A stretch of 64,000 nucleotides of DNA from Dryococelus australis (taxonomy: Eukaryota; Arthropoda; Insecta; Phasmatodea; Phasmatidae): positions 28,741,418-28,805,417 of the forward strand of contig CM056999.1 of NCBI GenBank assembly GCA_029891345.1, in the 5' to 3' direction. A program made the translations under genes and the position numbers. Shown here one piece after another: positions 1 through 13,407 of this stretch; positions within the stretch are counted from its first letter, which is position 1, and the number at the start of each line of letters is the position of its first letter. A model generated the notes under the pieces. That model saw only the letters and a program-made list of their open reading frames with translations. It had not been told where the DNA came from and did no database searches.

Positions 1-3000
1 TGCCACGTTGTATCTCTGGACATAACGAGTGTTGCAGGCTGAAGGGTGAGGTGTAGGCAGCCATACCTTCTTAGCGCTAAAATGCAGGCAGCTGTGAGGT
101 GAGCTTTGCAACTCTGGCCAGTACGAGAGTTGCAGGAGCTGAAAGGTGAGGTGAAGGCAGTAAATTCCTTCTCATAGCACAAATACATCCAGATATGAGT
201 GTCACATTGTCACTCTGGCCAGCACGAGTGTTGCAGTGGCTGAGTTTGTGAGTTTTACCCCGTAACATCTTCACATAGTGCTAGTGCGGCCAACTATGAG
301 GGCCACATTGTCACTTTGGCCTTCGCATGTGTTGCGGGGGCTGATTGGTAATTTGTAGACACCAAGAGATTCTCCTAAAGAATGTGCAGCCAGCTGTAAA
401 GGCCACATTAACCATGTGGCCTACACGAGTGCTGGAGGGACTTAGTGGCGAGGTGTAGGCAGCGAGATCTTCTCATAGCACAAGTGTAGCCAGCTGTAAG
501 GGCTGCATTGTCATTTTGGCCAGAACGAGTGTTGCAGGGGCTGAGGGTAGGTTTAGGTAGTTAGACCTTCTCATAGCATATGTGCAGCCAGCTTTGAGGG
601 CTACATTGTCTCTCTGGACAGAACGAGTGTTGCAGGAATTGAAGGGTGTGTTGTAGGCAGTGAGACTTTCTCCTAACGAAAGTGCAGTCAGCTGTAAGAG
701 CCACATTGTCACTTTTGCCTGCACGAGTGTTGCAAGGGCTGAGGGCTGAGGGGTGAGGTGAAGGTAGCTAGAGCTTCTCATGGCACAAATGCGCCCAGCT
801 GTGAGACCCACATTGTGACTCTGGCCAGCACGAGTGTTGCATATGGCTGAGTGTTGAGGTGTAGGCAGCGAGACATTCTAATAACTAAACTGCAGCCAGC
901 TTCGAGGGAGCATTGTAACTCTGGCCAAAACAAGTGTTGTAGGAGCTTAACATTGTGGTGAAGGAAGCGAAACCTTCCCATAACACAAGTGCAGCCAGCT
1001 GTGAGAGCAACATTGTCACTCTGGCCAGCACAAGGAATGCAAGGCCTAAGGGGTTAAATGAAGGTAGCTAGACCTTCTCATAGCACAAGTGCAGCTAGCT
1101 CTGAAGACCACATTGTCACTCTGGCCAGTAGGAGTGTTGCATAGGGCTGAGTGGTAAGGTGTAGGCAGCGATATATTCTAGAAGCTAAAGTGCAGCCAGC
1201 TTTGAGGGAAACATTGTAACTCTTGCCATCACGAGTGTTGCAGGGATTTAAGGGTGAAGTGAAAACAGCGAGTTCCTTCTCATAGCACAAGTGCAGCCCG
1301 ATGTTAGGGCAACATTGTGACCCTGGCCAGCACGAGTGTTGCAGGGGTTGAGTGGTGATAGTTGGGTAGTGAAAAATACTCATAATGCAATTGAAGCCAG
1401 CTGTAAGTGCCACATTTTCACTCTGGCTGGTATGAGTGCTGCAGGGGCTGAGTGATGACGAGTGGGCAGTGGAACCATCTTATAATGTAACTGCAGTCAG
1501 ATATGAGTGCTGCATTGTAACTATGGCCACCACGAGTGTTCCAGGGGCTTATTGGTGAGGTGTAGACAGCGTGACATTTTCATAGTGCAAGTGCAGCCAG
1601 TTCAATGGTCCACATTGTCGCACGAGTGTTTCTGGGGTTGAGTGGTCAGGTGTAAATTGCGAGAACTTCTGGTAGTGCAAGTGCAACCAACTGTGAGGGA
1701 CATTGTCACTCTGGCCAGCACGAAAGTTGCAGGAGCTGAGTAGTGAGTAGTGAGCGAGACCTTCTCATAAAGCAAGAGTAGCCAGCTGTAAGGGCCACAT
1801 TGTCATTCTGGCCAGAAAGAGGGAAGCAGGTTATTAGATGTGAGTTGTAGGCTGCGAAACATTCTCATAGAGAATGTGCGGACAGCTGTGAGGTCCATCT
1901 TGTCTCTCCGGCCAGCACGAGTTTTGCAGGGGCTGAGTGGTGAGGTGTAGGCAGCAAGAATTTGTCATAGTGCTAGTGTAGCCAGCTATGAGGACCACAT
2001 TGTCACTCTGACCTGCACGAATGTTGCAGGGGCTGAATGGTAATATGTAGGCAGCGAGACCTTCTCATAGCACAAGTGCCGCCAGCTAAGGGAAAGACAT
2101 TGTCACTTATGAAATCATGAGTGTTGCAGTGGCTGAGTGGTGAGGTATAGGCAGTGAGACTGTCTCATAGCCAAATTGCAGTCATATGTGGGGACCTAGT
2201 TGTCACTCTGGCCGTAACGAGTGTTGCAAAGACTCAGTGGTGAAGTGTATGCAGCGAAAACTTCTCGTAGCACAAGTGCAGCCAGGTTTGAGAGCCACAT
2301 TGACTCTCTTGACAGAATGAGTGTGTTGCAAGGGAAGAAGAATGAGGTGTAGGCTGCGAGACTTTCTCCTAAAGAAAGTGAAGGGAACTGTAAGGCCAAA
2401 TTGTTACTGTTGCCTGTACGATTATTGCAGGGGATGAGTTATGAGGTTTACGAAATGAGACCTTCTCATAACACAAGTGCAGCCAGCTGTAAGAGCCACA
2501 TTGTCTCTTTGGACAGTAGTAGTGTAGCAAGTGTTGAAGTGTGATTTTTAGCCAGCGAGTCCTTCTCCTTAAGAAAGTGCAGACAGCTTTGGGGGATACA
2601 TTGTCTCACTGGATAGAACGAGTGCTTCATGGGTTGAAAGGTGAGGTGTGGGGAGCGAGAATTGCTCATAGCAAGCACAAGTGCAGCCAGATGTGAAGGC
2701 AGCATTGTCACTCTGGCAAGGACGAGGGAAGCAGTGGCTTATTTGTAAGGTAAAGACAGCGAAATCTTCTCATATCACAAGTGCAACCAGCTGTAATGGC
2801 CACATTGTCTCTCTGGTCAGTAAAAGTGTTGCAGGGTGCTGATCAGATATATGTCTGCAGGGAGACCTTCTGCTAAAGAATTTGCAGCCAGCTGTGAGGG
2901 CCACATTGTCACTGTTGCCTGTGCGAGTGTTGCAGGGGTTGAGTGGCGAGGTGTAGGCAGCGAGACCTTCTCATAACACAGGTGCAGTCAACTGTAAGGA

Positions 3001-6000
3001 TCACATTTTTACTCTGGCCTTCACAAGTGTTACAGGGGCTGAGTTGTGAGTTGTAGGCCTTAAGACCTTCACATAGTTTTAGTGTAGCCAGCTGCGAAGG
3101 CCACATTGTCACTTTGGCCTTCACAAGTGTTGCAGGGGCTGAGTGATAATGTGTAGTCAGCGATATTGTCTCCAAGCACAAGTGCAGTCTGCTGTGAGGG
3201 CCTCGTTACCACTCTGGTAAGCACGAGTGTGGCAGATACTGAGGGTGAGGTTAAGGCAGCGAGACCTTCTCATAGCACAAATGCGGCCAGCTGTTAGGGC
3301 CACATTGTGACTGTGGCCAGCACGAGTGTTGCATATGGCTGAGTGTTGAGGTGTAAGCAGCGAGACATTTTAATAGCCAAAGTGCATCCAGCTGTGAGGG
3401 AGCATTGTAACTCTGGCCAACACAATTGTTGCAGGGGTTTAAGATTGAGGTGAAGGCAGCAAAATCTTCCCATAGCACAAGTGTAGCCAACTGTAAGGTT
3501 AACATTTTCATACTGGCCAGTACAAGTGTTGCAAGGCCTGAGGTGTTAGGTGAAGTTAGCTAGACTTTCTCATAACACAAGTGCAGCCAGCTTTGAGTAC
3601 AACATTGTTTCTCTGGGCGGAACGAGTGTTGCATGGCTGAAGGGTGAGGTGTAGGCGCGAGACCTTTTCATAGCACAAGTGCAGCCAGCTCTGAGTACCA
3701 CTTTGTTCTCAGGGTGAAGCGAGTGTTGCAGAGGTTAGAGGTTGATGTGTAAGCAGCGAGACAATCTAAGAGCTAAATTGCAGCCAGCTGTGAGGGGAGC
3801 ATTGCAACTATAGCCAACACAAGTGTTGCATGGGCTTAAGGTTGATGTAAATTTAGCGAATCTTTCTAATAGCAAAGTGCAGCAAAGCTGTGAGGGCCAC
3901 ATTGTCACTCTGGACTGCACAAGTGCTGAAGGGGCTGAGTGGTACGGCGTAGTTAGCGAGACTTCTGATATCGCAAGTGCAGACAGCTGTGAGGGCTACA
4001 TTGTCATTCTGTCCAGCATGAGTATTGCAGGGGCTGAGTGGTGAGTTGTAGGTAGCGAATCATTCTGATAACGCAAATTGTGCCAGCTGTGAGGTTCACT
4101 TTGTAATTCTGGACATCACTAATGTTGCAGTGGCTGAGGGATGAGGTGAGCCATTGAGAATTCCTAATAGCACAGGTGCATCCATCGGGGAGTGCCACAT
4201 ACTCACTCTGGTCAGCGAGAGGGTTGGAGGGTATGAGTGGTGAGGTGTAGGCAGTGAGATCTTCTCATATCGTAACTGCAGCGACATGTGAGAGACAAAT
4301 TGTCTCTCTGGCAGGCATGAGTGTTGCAAGGGATGAGTGGTGAGTTGTATATAGTGAGATCTTCTCATAGCACATATGCAACCAGCTGTGAGAGCCACAT
4401 TGTCACTGTTGCCAGCAAGAGTATTGCAGGGGCTGATTGGTGAGGTGTAGGCCGAGAGACCTTCCATAGCACAAGTCTAGTCAACTGTGAGTGCCGCATT
4501 GTCACTCTGTTCAGCACGAGTGTTGCAGGGTCTGAGGTCTGATTATTAGGGATCGAGACCTTTTCATAGCACAAGTGCTGCCTGCTCTGAGGGCCACATT
4601 ATAGCTCTGGCCATCACGAGTGCTGAAGGGAATTAGTGGTGAGGTGAAGGTATCGTGTCTTTTATATTATGCAAGTGTAGCCAGTTCCGAGTGTCACATT
4701 CCCACACTAGACACACGTGTATTGCAGTGGTTGACTGGTGATATATATAGGCATTGAGACCTTCACATTGCTCAATTGCAGCCAATTGTGAGGGTTACAT
4801 TGTCACTCTGGCCAGCATGTGTGTTTTCAGGAGCATGTGGGGTGAGGTGCTGGCAGCGAGATATTCTCATAGTGCAAGTGCAGCCAGCAGTGTGTGCCAC
4901 AATGTCTACCTGCCAGCATGAGTACTGCAGGGACTGAGTGATGAGGTGTCTGCAGCGAGAATATAACATAACACAAGTCCAACCAGCTGTGAAGGCTACA
5001 TTGTCACTCTGGCCAGCACGAATAATTCTGGGGCTGAGTGGGAAGTAAAGGCAGAGAGACCTTCCATATCGAATATCCAGACAGCTGTGAAGGCCACATT
5101 GTCGCTCCAGCCAGCACGAGTTTTGCAGGGGCTGAGTGATGAGATGTTTGTAGTGGGAAATTTTCATAGCACAATTGCTACCAGCTGTGAGGGCTTCATT
5201 GTCACTCTGGCAAGCACGAGTGTTGCAGGGTCTGAGTTGCTTCGTGTAGACAGCGAGCCTATCTCATAGAGCAAGTGCAGTCTTCTGTGAGAGCCTCATT
5301 GTCACTCTGGCCAGCATGTGTTTTGGAGGGGCTGAGTGGTGAGGTGTAGGCAGTGAGTACTTCTGATAGAGCTAATAGAGCCAGCTGTGAGTCCCACATT
5401 GTCACTTTGGCCAGAACGAGTGTTGAAGTGACTGAGTGGAGAGGTGTAGGACATGAGACCTTCTGATAACGCAAGTATAGCTAGTGGCGAGGACAACATT
5501 GTCACTTTGCAAGCACGAGTGTTGGACGGGCTGATAGATGAGGTGTAGACAGCGAGACTAGCTCATAGTGCAAGTGAAGCCAGCTGTGAGGGCCACAATG
5601 CCACTCTGGCCAGCATGAGTATTACAGAGGTCTGAGGGGCTAGGTGAAGGCAGCGACATCTTCTGATAGAACATGCACATCCAAATGTGAGGGTCACATT
5701 GTAACTCTGGCCCACACGAGTATTGATGGGGCTGCATGGCGAGGTGTTGGCAGCAAGACATTCTGATAGCACAAGTATAGCTAGTGGTGAGGGCCATGTT
5801 GTCTTACTTGCAAGCACGAGTGTTGCAAGGGCTGAAATATGAAGTGTAGGCAGCGAGACAATCTCATAGTACAAGTGCAACCAACTGTGAGAGCCAGATT
5901 GCTCTCTGTCCAGCATTAGTATTGCAGGGGCTGAGTGTTGATGTGTAGGCCGTGAGTCCTTCTGATAGCTCAAGTGTAGCTAGCTGTGAGGGCCTCATTG

Positions 6001-9000
6001 CCACTAAGGCAGGCACAATTGTTGCAGTGGCTGACTGTTTAGGTCTTAGCAGCGATATCTTCTCACAGTACAAGAGCAGTCATGTGTGAGTGCCACATTG
6101 TAACTCTGGCCAGAACGATTGTTGCAGGGTCTGAGTGGTGAGGTGTAGACAGCGAGTAAGTTCTGATAGCGCATGTGCAGCCATCTGTGAGTTCCACACT
6201 GCCACTCTGGCCGGCATGTGTGTTGCAGTGGCTGGTTATTGAGGTGTGTTAGCCAGACGCTTAAAAAGGGCAATTACAGCCAGCTTTGATGATCACATTT
6301 TCACTTTGGCAATTACTAGGGTGGCAAAGGCTGAGGGGTGAGGTTTAGGCAGCAAGACCTTCTGAACGCACAAGATCAGCCAGCAGTGCGTGCCACATTG
6401 TCACTCTGGCCAGCACGAGTGCTTCACGGGCTGAGTGGTGAGGTGTGAGAAGCGAGACATTCTCATAACGCTAGTGCAGCCAGTTTTTTGAGGACCACAT
6501 TATTACTCTGACCAGCATGACTGTTACTGGGGCTGAGTTGTTAGGTGAAGGCAGCGAGACCATCACATTGTTCAAGTGCAGCTGGCTTTTTAGGACTACA
6601 TTGTCGCTCTGGCCAGCACGAGTGTTGCAGTGGCCGAGATGTGTGGTGTAGGCAGCAAGATCTTGTCAAAGAACAAGTGGAACCAGCTATGAGAGCCACA
6701 ATATCATTCTGGCCAGCACGTGTGTTCCAGTGGCTGAGTCGTAAGGTGTAGGCCGCGAGTCCTTCTGGTAGTTCAAGTCCAACCAGCTGTGAAGGCCATA
6801 TTTTCTTTTTGGCCAGAACAAGTGTTGGAGACGCTGAGGTGTGTCGTGTAGTCAGCGAGACTAATCCATAGTGCAAGTGCAGCCAGTTGTGAGTGCCACA
6901 TTGTCACTCTGGCCAGCAAGAGTGCATCAGTGTATAAGCTGTGAGGAGTTGGCAGCGAAACATTCTCATAGTCCATGTGCAACCAGTTGTGAGTACCACA
7001 TTGTCACTCTGGCCGGCGCGAGTGTTGCAGAGGATAAGTTGTGAGGTATATGTAGCAAATGTTCAAATAGAAAAAGAACAGCCAGCTGTGGTGGCCAAAT
7101 GGTCAATCTGCCAGAACGATGGTAGCAAGGGCTAAATGGTGAGGTGGCGGCAGCGAGACATACTGGTAGAGCAATTGCATCCAGCTGTGAGGGCCACATT
7201 GTCCGTATGGCCACCACGAGAGATGCAGGGGCTGATTGGTGAGGTGTAGGCAGTGAGATCTTCTCATAGTGCAAGTGCAGCCAGTTGTGATGGCAACAGT
7301 GTCACTCTGGCCATCACGAGTGTAGCAGGGGTTTAATCGTGAGGTTTAAGGAGCGAGACCTACAGATAGTGCAAGTGCAGCCAGCTTCGAGTGTCACATT
7401 GGCACTCTGAGCAACACGACAGTTGCAGGGTCTGAGGGTTGAGGTGTGAGCAGCAAGACATTCTCATAGCCCAAGTGCATCCATGGGTTAGTGCCATATT
7501 GTCACTCTGGCCAGTACGAGTAATGCAGGGGCTGAGTGGTGAGGTATAGGCCACAACAAACTCACATAGCGCAAGTGCAGCCAGCTGCGAGGGCCAAATT
7601 TTCACTCTGGCCAGCACAAGTTTTGTAGGGGATGAGTGGCAAAGTGTAGGCATCCAGACATTATCATAGAGCAAGTGCAGACAGCTGTAAATGCCACATT
7701 ATCTCTTTGACGAGCACGAATTTTGCAGGGACTGAGTGGTGAGGTGTAGGCAACAAGACCTTCTCGTAGTGCAAGGAGCATGTTTTGAGGGCCGTATTGT
7801 CACTCTGGCAAGCACGAGTGTTGCAGAAACTGATTGGTGAGGGATAGACAGATAGACATTTTCATAGGGCAAGTGCAGCCAGCTATAAGGTCCACATTGT
7901 CGCTTTTGCCAGCACGAGTGTTGCAGGGGTTTATTGGTGATATGTAGGCAGGGAGATCTTCGTGTAGTTCAAGTGCAACTAGCTGTGAGGACCACATCGT
8001 CACTCTGGCCAGCACGAGAGTTGCGGACGCTAAGTCGTGACGAGGTGGCCACAAGACATTTTCAAAGCAAAAATGCAGACAGCTATGGGGGAGACATTGT
8101 TACTCTGGCCAGCACGAGTGTTGCAGTGGCTGAGGGTGAAGAATAGGTACTGAAAAATTCTCATAGTGCAGGTGAAGTCAGCTGTGAAGGCCTCATTGTC
8201 ACACTATCGTGCACGAGTGTTGCAGCGGCTGAGAGGTGAGGTTTCGGCAGCAAGATCATCTCATAGAGCAAGTGCAGCCAGCTTTGTGTTCCACATTGTC
8301 ACTCTGGCCAGCACGAGTGTTGCATGGACTGAGTGGTGAGGTGTAGGTAGAGAGTCCTTCTAATAGTGCAAATAAATCCAGGTTTAAGGGCCACATTGCT
8401 ACTCTGGACATCACGAGTGTCGCAGGGGTTGAGTGGTGAAATGAAGGCAGCCAGACCTTCTGGTAGTGCTAGAGCAGCCAGCTGTGAGGGAGACATTGCC
8501 ACTCTGACCAGCACAGCTGTCGCAGGTGCTGAGTGGTGAGGTGTAGGTTGAAAGACCTCCTCATTGTGCAATTACAGTCAGCTTTGAGGGACACATTGTC
8601 ACTGTGGCTAGCATGTGTGTTGCTGGAGCTGAGTGATGATGTGTAGGCAGCGAGTCCTTCTGATAGCGCAAGTGCAGTCAGCAATGAGGGCGATATTGTA
8701 ATTCTGGCCGACACAAATGTTGCAGGGGCTGAGTGGTCAGTTGTAAGCAGCGAGTCCTTTTGATAGCGCTAATGCAGCCAGCTGTGAATTCCAATTTGAC
8801 ACCCTGGCCATGGCGAGTTTTCCAGTGTCTGAGTAATGAGGTGTAGGTAGCGAGTCCTTCTAATATCACAAATGCAGCCAGCTGTAAAGGCCACATTGTC
8901 ACTTCGGCCAGTACGTGTGTTGCAGGGCCTGAGTGGTGGTGTGTAAGCAGCGAGATCTTCTCTAAGTGCATGTGCAGCCAGCTGAGAGAGCCACATTGTA

Positions 9001-10430
9001 GCTCAGGTCAGCATGAGTTTTGTGTGTATTGAGGGGTGAGGTGTAAGCAGTGAGACATTCTCATATCGCAAGTGAATCCATTGGTAAGTTCCTGATTGAA
9101 ACAGTGGCCAGTATGAGTTATGCAGGGGCTTAGTGTTAAGGTTTAGGAAGCGACACCTTCTGATAGCACAAGTATACAACTGTAAGTGTCACATTGTCAC
9201 TCTGGCCAACACGGCTGTTGCAGGTTTAGGGTGGTGAGGTAAAGGCAGTGAGACCTTCACATTGCGCAAGTTCAGCCAGCTGTGAGGACTAAATTGTCAC
9301 TCTGGTCAGCATGAGTTTTGTGGGGCCTGAGGGATGAGATGTAAGCACCAAGTCTTTCTCATATCGCAAGTGCATCCATTGGTGAGTTCCAGATTGTCAC
9401 TATGGCTAGTACTAGTAATGCAGGGGCTGCATGGTGAGGTGTAGAAAGAGACCTTCTTATTGTGCAAGTGCAGACAGGGGTGAGGGCAACATTGTAACTC
9501 TGGATAGCACGAGTGTTGAAGGGGCTATGTTGTGAGGCGTATGCAGCGAGACCTAATAGCCCAAGTGCAACCAGTTTCGAGGGACACATTGGCACTCTGG
9601 CCAGCATGATTGTAGCACAGGCTGAGTGGTAATGTGTAAGTGGCGAGACCTTCTCATAGCACAAATGCAGCAAACTGTGAGGGCCACATTTTCAATCTGG
9701 CAAGCACGAATATTGCAGGGGCCAAGCGTTGAGATGTAGGCTACGAAAACTTCTCATTGTGCAAGTGCAGCGATCTGTGAGGGCTACATTATTACTCTGG
9801 CCAGAAAGAGTGTTACAATGGCTGAGTGGTGAGGTGTAGACAGGTAGACCTTTTCATAGTGCTATTGTATTCAGCTGTGAGAGTCACATTGTCACTCTGG
9901 CCAGCACAAGTGTTGCAGGGGTTGATTGGTGAGGTGTAGATTGCGAGACCTTTTTCATAGCGCAAGTGCAGCCAGCACGATTTATGGTAAGGTTGAGTGG
10001 TGAGTTAGGTATAGTGACCACATTGTCACTATGACCACACGACTGTTGCAGGGGTTGAGTGATGAGGTGTAGACAGTGAGACGTTTTCCTAGCACAAGTG
10101 AAGGCAGCTGTGAGTGACACATTGTCACTCTAGCCAGTATGAGTGTTGCAGTGGCTGAGGGGTGAGGTGCAGTCATCGAGACCGTCTGGTGGCGCAAGTG
10201 TAGCCAGCTGTGACGGCCACATTTTTCGCTCTGGCCAGCACGAGTGTTATAGGAGCTGAGCTATGAGTTGTAGGCACCGAGACCTTTTCATAGTGCAAAT
10301 GCAGCCAGCTTGGAGAGCCATATTGTCACTCTAGCCAATACGAGTGTTGCAGGGTGTGAGGGGTAAGATTATAGGCATCGAGGCCTTCTCATTGCACAAT
10401 TAAAGCCAGCTGGGAGGGCAACAGTGCATT
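1..10430. repeat. 100-bp satellite array, about 104 diverged monomers
   Basis: A monomer of about 100 bp repeats head to tail from the left edge. Landmarks are a GCAGCCAGCTGTGAGGGCC-like block, CACATTGTCACTCTGGCC, CACGAGTGTTGCAGGGGCTG, then GAGTGGTGAGGTGTAGGCAG and a GAGACCTTCTCATAGC block. Marker positions such as CACGAGTGTTGC recur near 5112, 5212, 5412 and 5512, which sets the period. Neighbouring monomers differ at very roughly a fifth to a quarter of positions, with small indels, so the array is old and not recently homogenised. The left end is outside the window; the last clear monomer ends near 10.43 kb. Many minus-strand reading frames of 60-136 codons occur here, but they are periodic by-products of the repeat and usually end at the same monomer position. 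No gene is proposed. Satellite or heterochromatin is the likely setting (inference). Confidence 0.95.
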
Positions 10431-10644
10431 TACTGAACTAGTGTATTATACATGTTGGATAAACAACATGCTAATGACATAAAACCATCATAGACAATGA
10501 ATCTGAATTAACATTGTGATACTACAACATTCTTCAAGGAAGGATTTGTTATTCTGTAATATGATGTAACATTGTATGTGATATATTTCCACTATTATTT
10601 AAAATATTTATATCTACTAATTTCCGAATTATATTCAGTTACTA
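10431..10644. other. AT-rich spacer after the satellite
   Basis: Plain AT-rich sequence between the last 100-bp monomer and the next element. No repeat, gene or RNA recognised. Confidence 0.6.
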
Positions 10645-11440
10645 ACTTTTACCCGCTGCTTCGGGCGTGGTCCCACTATTGGTTGCTCTAGCCACTAGAC
10701 TACTGTGGCCCCACTATTGGGTTTTCATTAACCACTGGGTTTCTGATGCCCCACTATTGGGTTCTCTAGTTCCTGACCTACTACAGCCTCACTATTGATT
10801 TTTCTAGCCACTGAGCTACTACGGCCCCAATATTTGGTTTTCTATCCACTGAGCTTCTGCAGTCCCACTATCGGGTTCTCTATATACTAAGCTACTGCGG
10901 CACCACTATTGTGCTCTCTACCCACTGAGATACTGCGGCCCCACTATCGGGTTCTCTATCCACTGCGCTACTGCAGCCCCTACTATGGGTTCCTTACCCA
11001 CTGAGATACTCCGTCCCCACTATCGGGTTCTCTACCCACTGAGATACTGCGGCCCCACTTTCAGCTTCTCTACCAACTGAGCTACTGCGCCTCCACTATT
11101 GGGTTCTCTACCCACTGAGCTATTGTAGCTCTTGGGGAGGAATGTAAGACAGCCTACAGAAAAAAAAGTAGTATTGACGGCAGTTTTTTAACAATGCTTT
11201 GATACGCAGTAATCGTAAGAAAATTTTTAAATCCAGTACCTATGTACATCCCTAATAATCATTTTTTGGAACTGTTTGAGATATTTTCCCGGCGTAAAAA
11301 GTAGCCTATGTCACTCTCTAGACCTCCAACTATCTCTGTACAAAAAATCATGTCGATTCGTTGCTCCATTTTGAGGTGAAAGGAGGACAAAAAAAAAACA
11401 AACTCACTTTCGCATTTATATAGTAGTAAGGATTCTTTAC
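10645..11440 (+). mobile_element. Dispersed element carrying a 38-bp tandem array (copy A)
   Basis: It opens with a small GC-rich inverted repeat, CCCGCTGCTTCGGG at about 10651-10665, runs into twelve 38-bp repeats, and ends with a tail containing GTAAAAAGTAGCCTATGTC, a CTTTCGCATTTATATAGTAG block and AAGGATT near 11.43 kb. From memory, this type of tail and opening hairpin is widespread in insect genomes as an interspersed repeat; I did not verify that here. The layout of short hairpin, central tandem repeats and AT-rich tail resembles non-autonomous Helentron or DINE-1-like elements, which is inference. No protein-coding segment is visible. A reverse-strand relative lies at 60755-61490. Confidence 0.55.
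10671..11130 (+). repeat. 38-bp minisatellite, 12 copies
   Basis: Twelve copies of a 38-bp unit. Typical halves are CCCCACTATTGGGTTCTCTA and CCCACTGAGCTACTGCGG. Outer copies are the most diverged and inner copies agree better. Read on the minus strand, the core becomes GTAGCTCAGTGGGTAGAG, close to a tRNA gene A box. The same unit, in the opposite orientation, makes the array at 61064-61367. Confidence 0.92.
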
Positions 11441-13407
11441 AAATATGTGTTATCGCTAAGGTATGCAATAACTTATTTTAGAGAAAATTCTAGACTATAA
11501 CAGGATATTGTTATTGTAGGTTTCATCTTTTAGTGGGTTCTCTATTATGGAAATTACGAAGATTACAGTTTCAAATACATATACTTCTGAAGTTTATTCT
11601 GAAACTTAAACAACTGATCCTCTTGTTTACCACGGAGTTCGAGCAATTTGGTGGTCCAAAGTCTATGACATTAATTCCCGGTCGGGACAGGTATTTTACA
11701 GTTGTACAAAATGCCTTCCCTTGCTGCATTTCACCACGCAAAGCGCAGGCGTGTCTCACTTTAATCTTTCTATGCAGTGTTAGAAATAACGTCCGTAAAA
11801 TTACGGAAAGTACCAGTTACATATTATGCAGACATTTGCGTAAAATTACGGACATTTTTTGTTTATAACGTTCTTATAGTAAATTTCATGTAAATATCCG
11901 TGAATTCACGGAACGTGTTTATAAATTAGTATTTTTTTTTTTAATCTGTCCTTTATAGGAAAGAGTAATAAAAAAGGTTTTACTTGCGTAATGCGGGTGT
12001 TTCATTGTGTATAAAAATGACTACAAAAAGTTAAAAAAGTTATGTCCCGTAGCGGGAATTGAACTCGGAAAAAAATTGACAATCCAATACTTTAGTTATC
12101 TGCTCTCACGTCACGCTTTAACAAGGAATTGTGTTGTAAATACACAATATTGTTGTTGTAGAATCATGAAATTACCTCTCGTAGTTTCTAAGACATGTTA
12201 AGAGTGTTTGCGAGTTTATTATTATTATTGTATTATTTTATTTTTTTTGTTTACAAACAAATGTAAGAAAAATATTTTTATTTTCGTAATGCACTTCACT
12301 TTGTATAACAGAAAATCTAAGATGAGTTTAAATATTTTTCCCAGTATGTGAATTTCAACACGAATCAAAGTATTAACTCTTAATAACTGGAACCACTCAC
12401 CTACTATTATTTTACACGAAGTAGTATTGTGAACATGCGATTTTATATGCTTCCGGTATCGTCGGCATTGTTCGTATCTCAAAATCGAAGTCATAAGAAT
12501 ACGGAGTGCTTCCGTATTTTATATTTACGTAGCTCATTTCCGTTATGCGTCCTTTCGAAGTGCCTATCCGTAAATTAATTCCAAATCGAAGTAAAAGTTT
12601 CCATAGATCTACACAAATTTCTAACAGTATCCTCACAGAGATCAGGCAATGGCTAACATCTCATTATCCTTCGTCGTAGTAAATGTAACATAACCATGAC
12701 GAGTCTCGAGGATTAACACTCGCCGAGATCTATCTGGATTACTTGCACTTAGTGCTAGTTTTCTGGCCGTTGTTATGAGTAGTAGGAATATTCCGAACTT
12801 GAGGCAAAGGCATGTTCAGAATTGTTATTCTCGACGACACCGACACTGCAGCAGCAATCAGTCCTTCTCCCTTCCCTTTTCCACTGGTTACCATAATATT
12901 TCATTTCGAATACTCGCCCTTTTTGATTTCCATTGGAAGAATTAATTTTCGCAACAATATCACAGGGTACAATTAGGAGTGGGAGAAGGGAAGATGCAGT
13001 TTAAATTATTTCAGCATTGTTATAAATTATAATTTCAACACTGCAGTTAATGATTCCAATAATGTTTCATAGGAAAATATTAAAGATGTTGCTACAGTAT
13101 CTTGTTTAAAATGCTGAATATAACCTAAAGTAAACATTGTTATTCCAATTAAAATAAAAAATTTATTTGAACCTTTCCCTAAATTAATTTATGCAATTAC
13201 TGCTTACGTTGTAGTACATATTTATGAAATACCAAATACTGTAGGAAACCTGAGGCGGTACGAGTTGTGGAAGTGAGCAGTGGAAGTTTGAGTAGAAGAG
13301 TTGCTCTCAAAACTCGCCATGCTCGATAGCCGGAGCAACCTTCCGCGGGTTTCTTCATGTGGTAAACGTGGCGGTCGTTGCTGCTGTCACTCACGTTTCC
13401 CCTCAAC
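11441..13407. other. AT-rich intergenic stretch, no gene seen
   Basis: No convincing coding region. The only structure noted is the cluster of short inverted repeats at 11.79-11.91 kb. A tRNA-like T-arm motif on the minus strand near 12.05 kb was judged too weak to call. Confidence 0.5.
11790..11912. other. Three clustered CCGTAA/TTACGG-type palindromes
   Basis: TCCGTAAAATTACGGA at 11792-11807 (7-bp arms around AA), a CGTAAAATTACG version near 11839-11850, and the perfect palindrome TCCGTGAATTCACGGA at 11897-11912. The spacing is about 45 and 60 bp. They could be operator-like sites or leftover transposon subterminal repeats; no flanking gene supports either. Confidence 0.6.

Noticed and set aside
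77-10197. Many minus-strand frames of 60-136 codons with shared words such as AGCTCAMRRSRCLHLTTQPL
   Set aside because: They repeat with the 100-bp satellite period, cycle through three frames and mostly end at the same monomer position. They are products of the repeat, not a protein family.
12043-12118. tRNA-like sequence on the minus strand (GAGTTCAATTCCCGC T-arm motif, TTGGATTGTCAAT anticodon-like arm)
   Set aside because: No acceptor stem can be formed and the D arm does not fold, so there is no support for a tRNA gene; at best an old tRNA-derived fragment.
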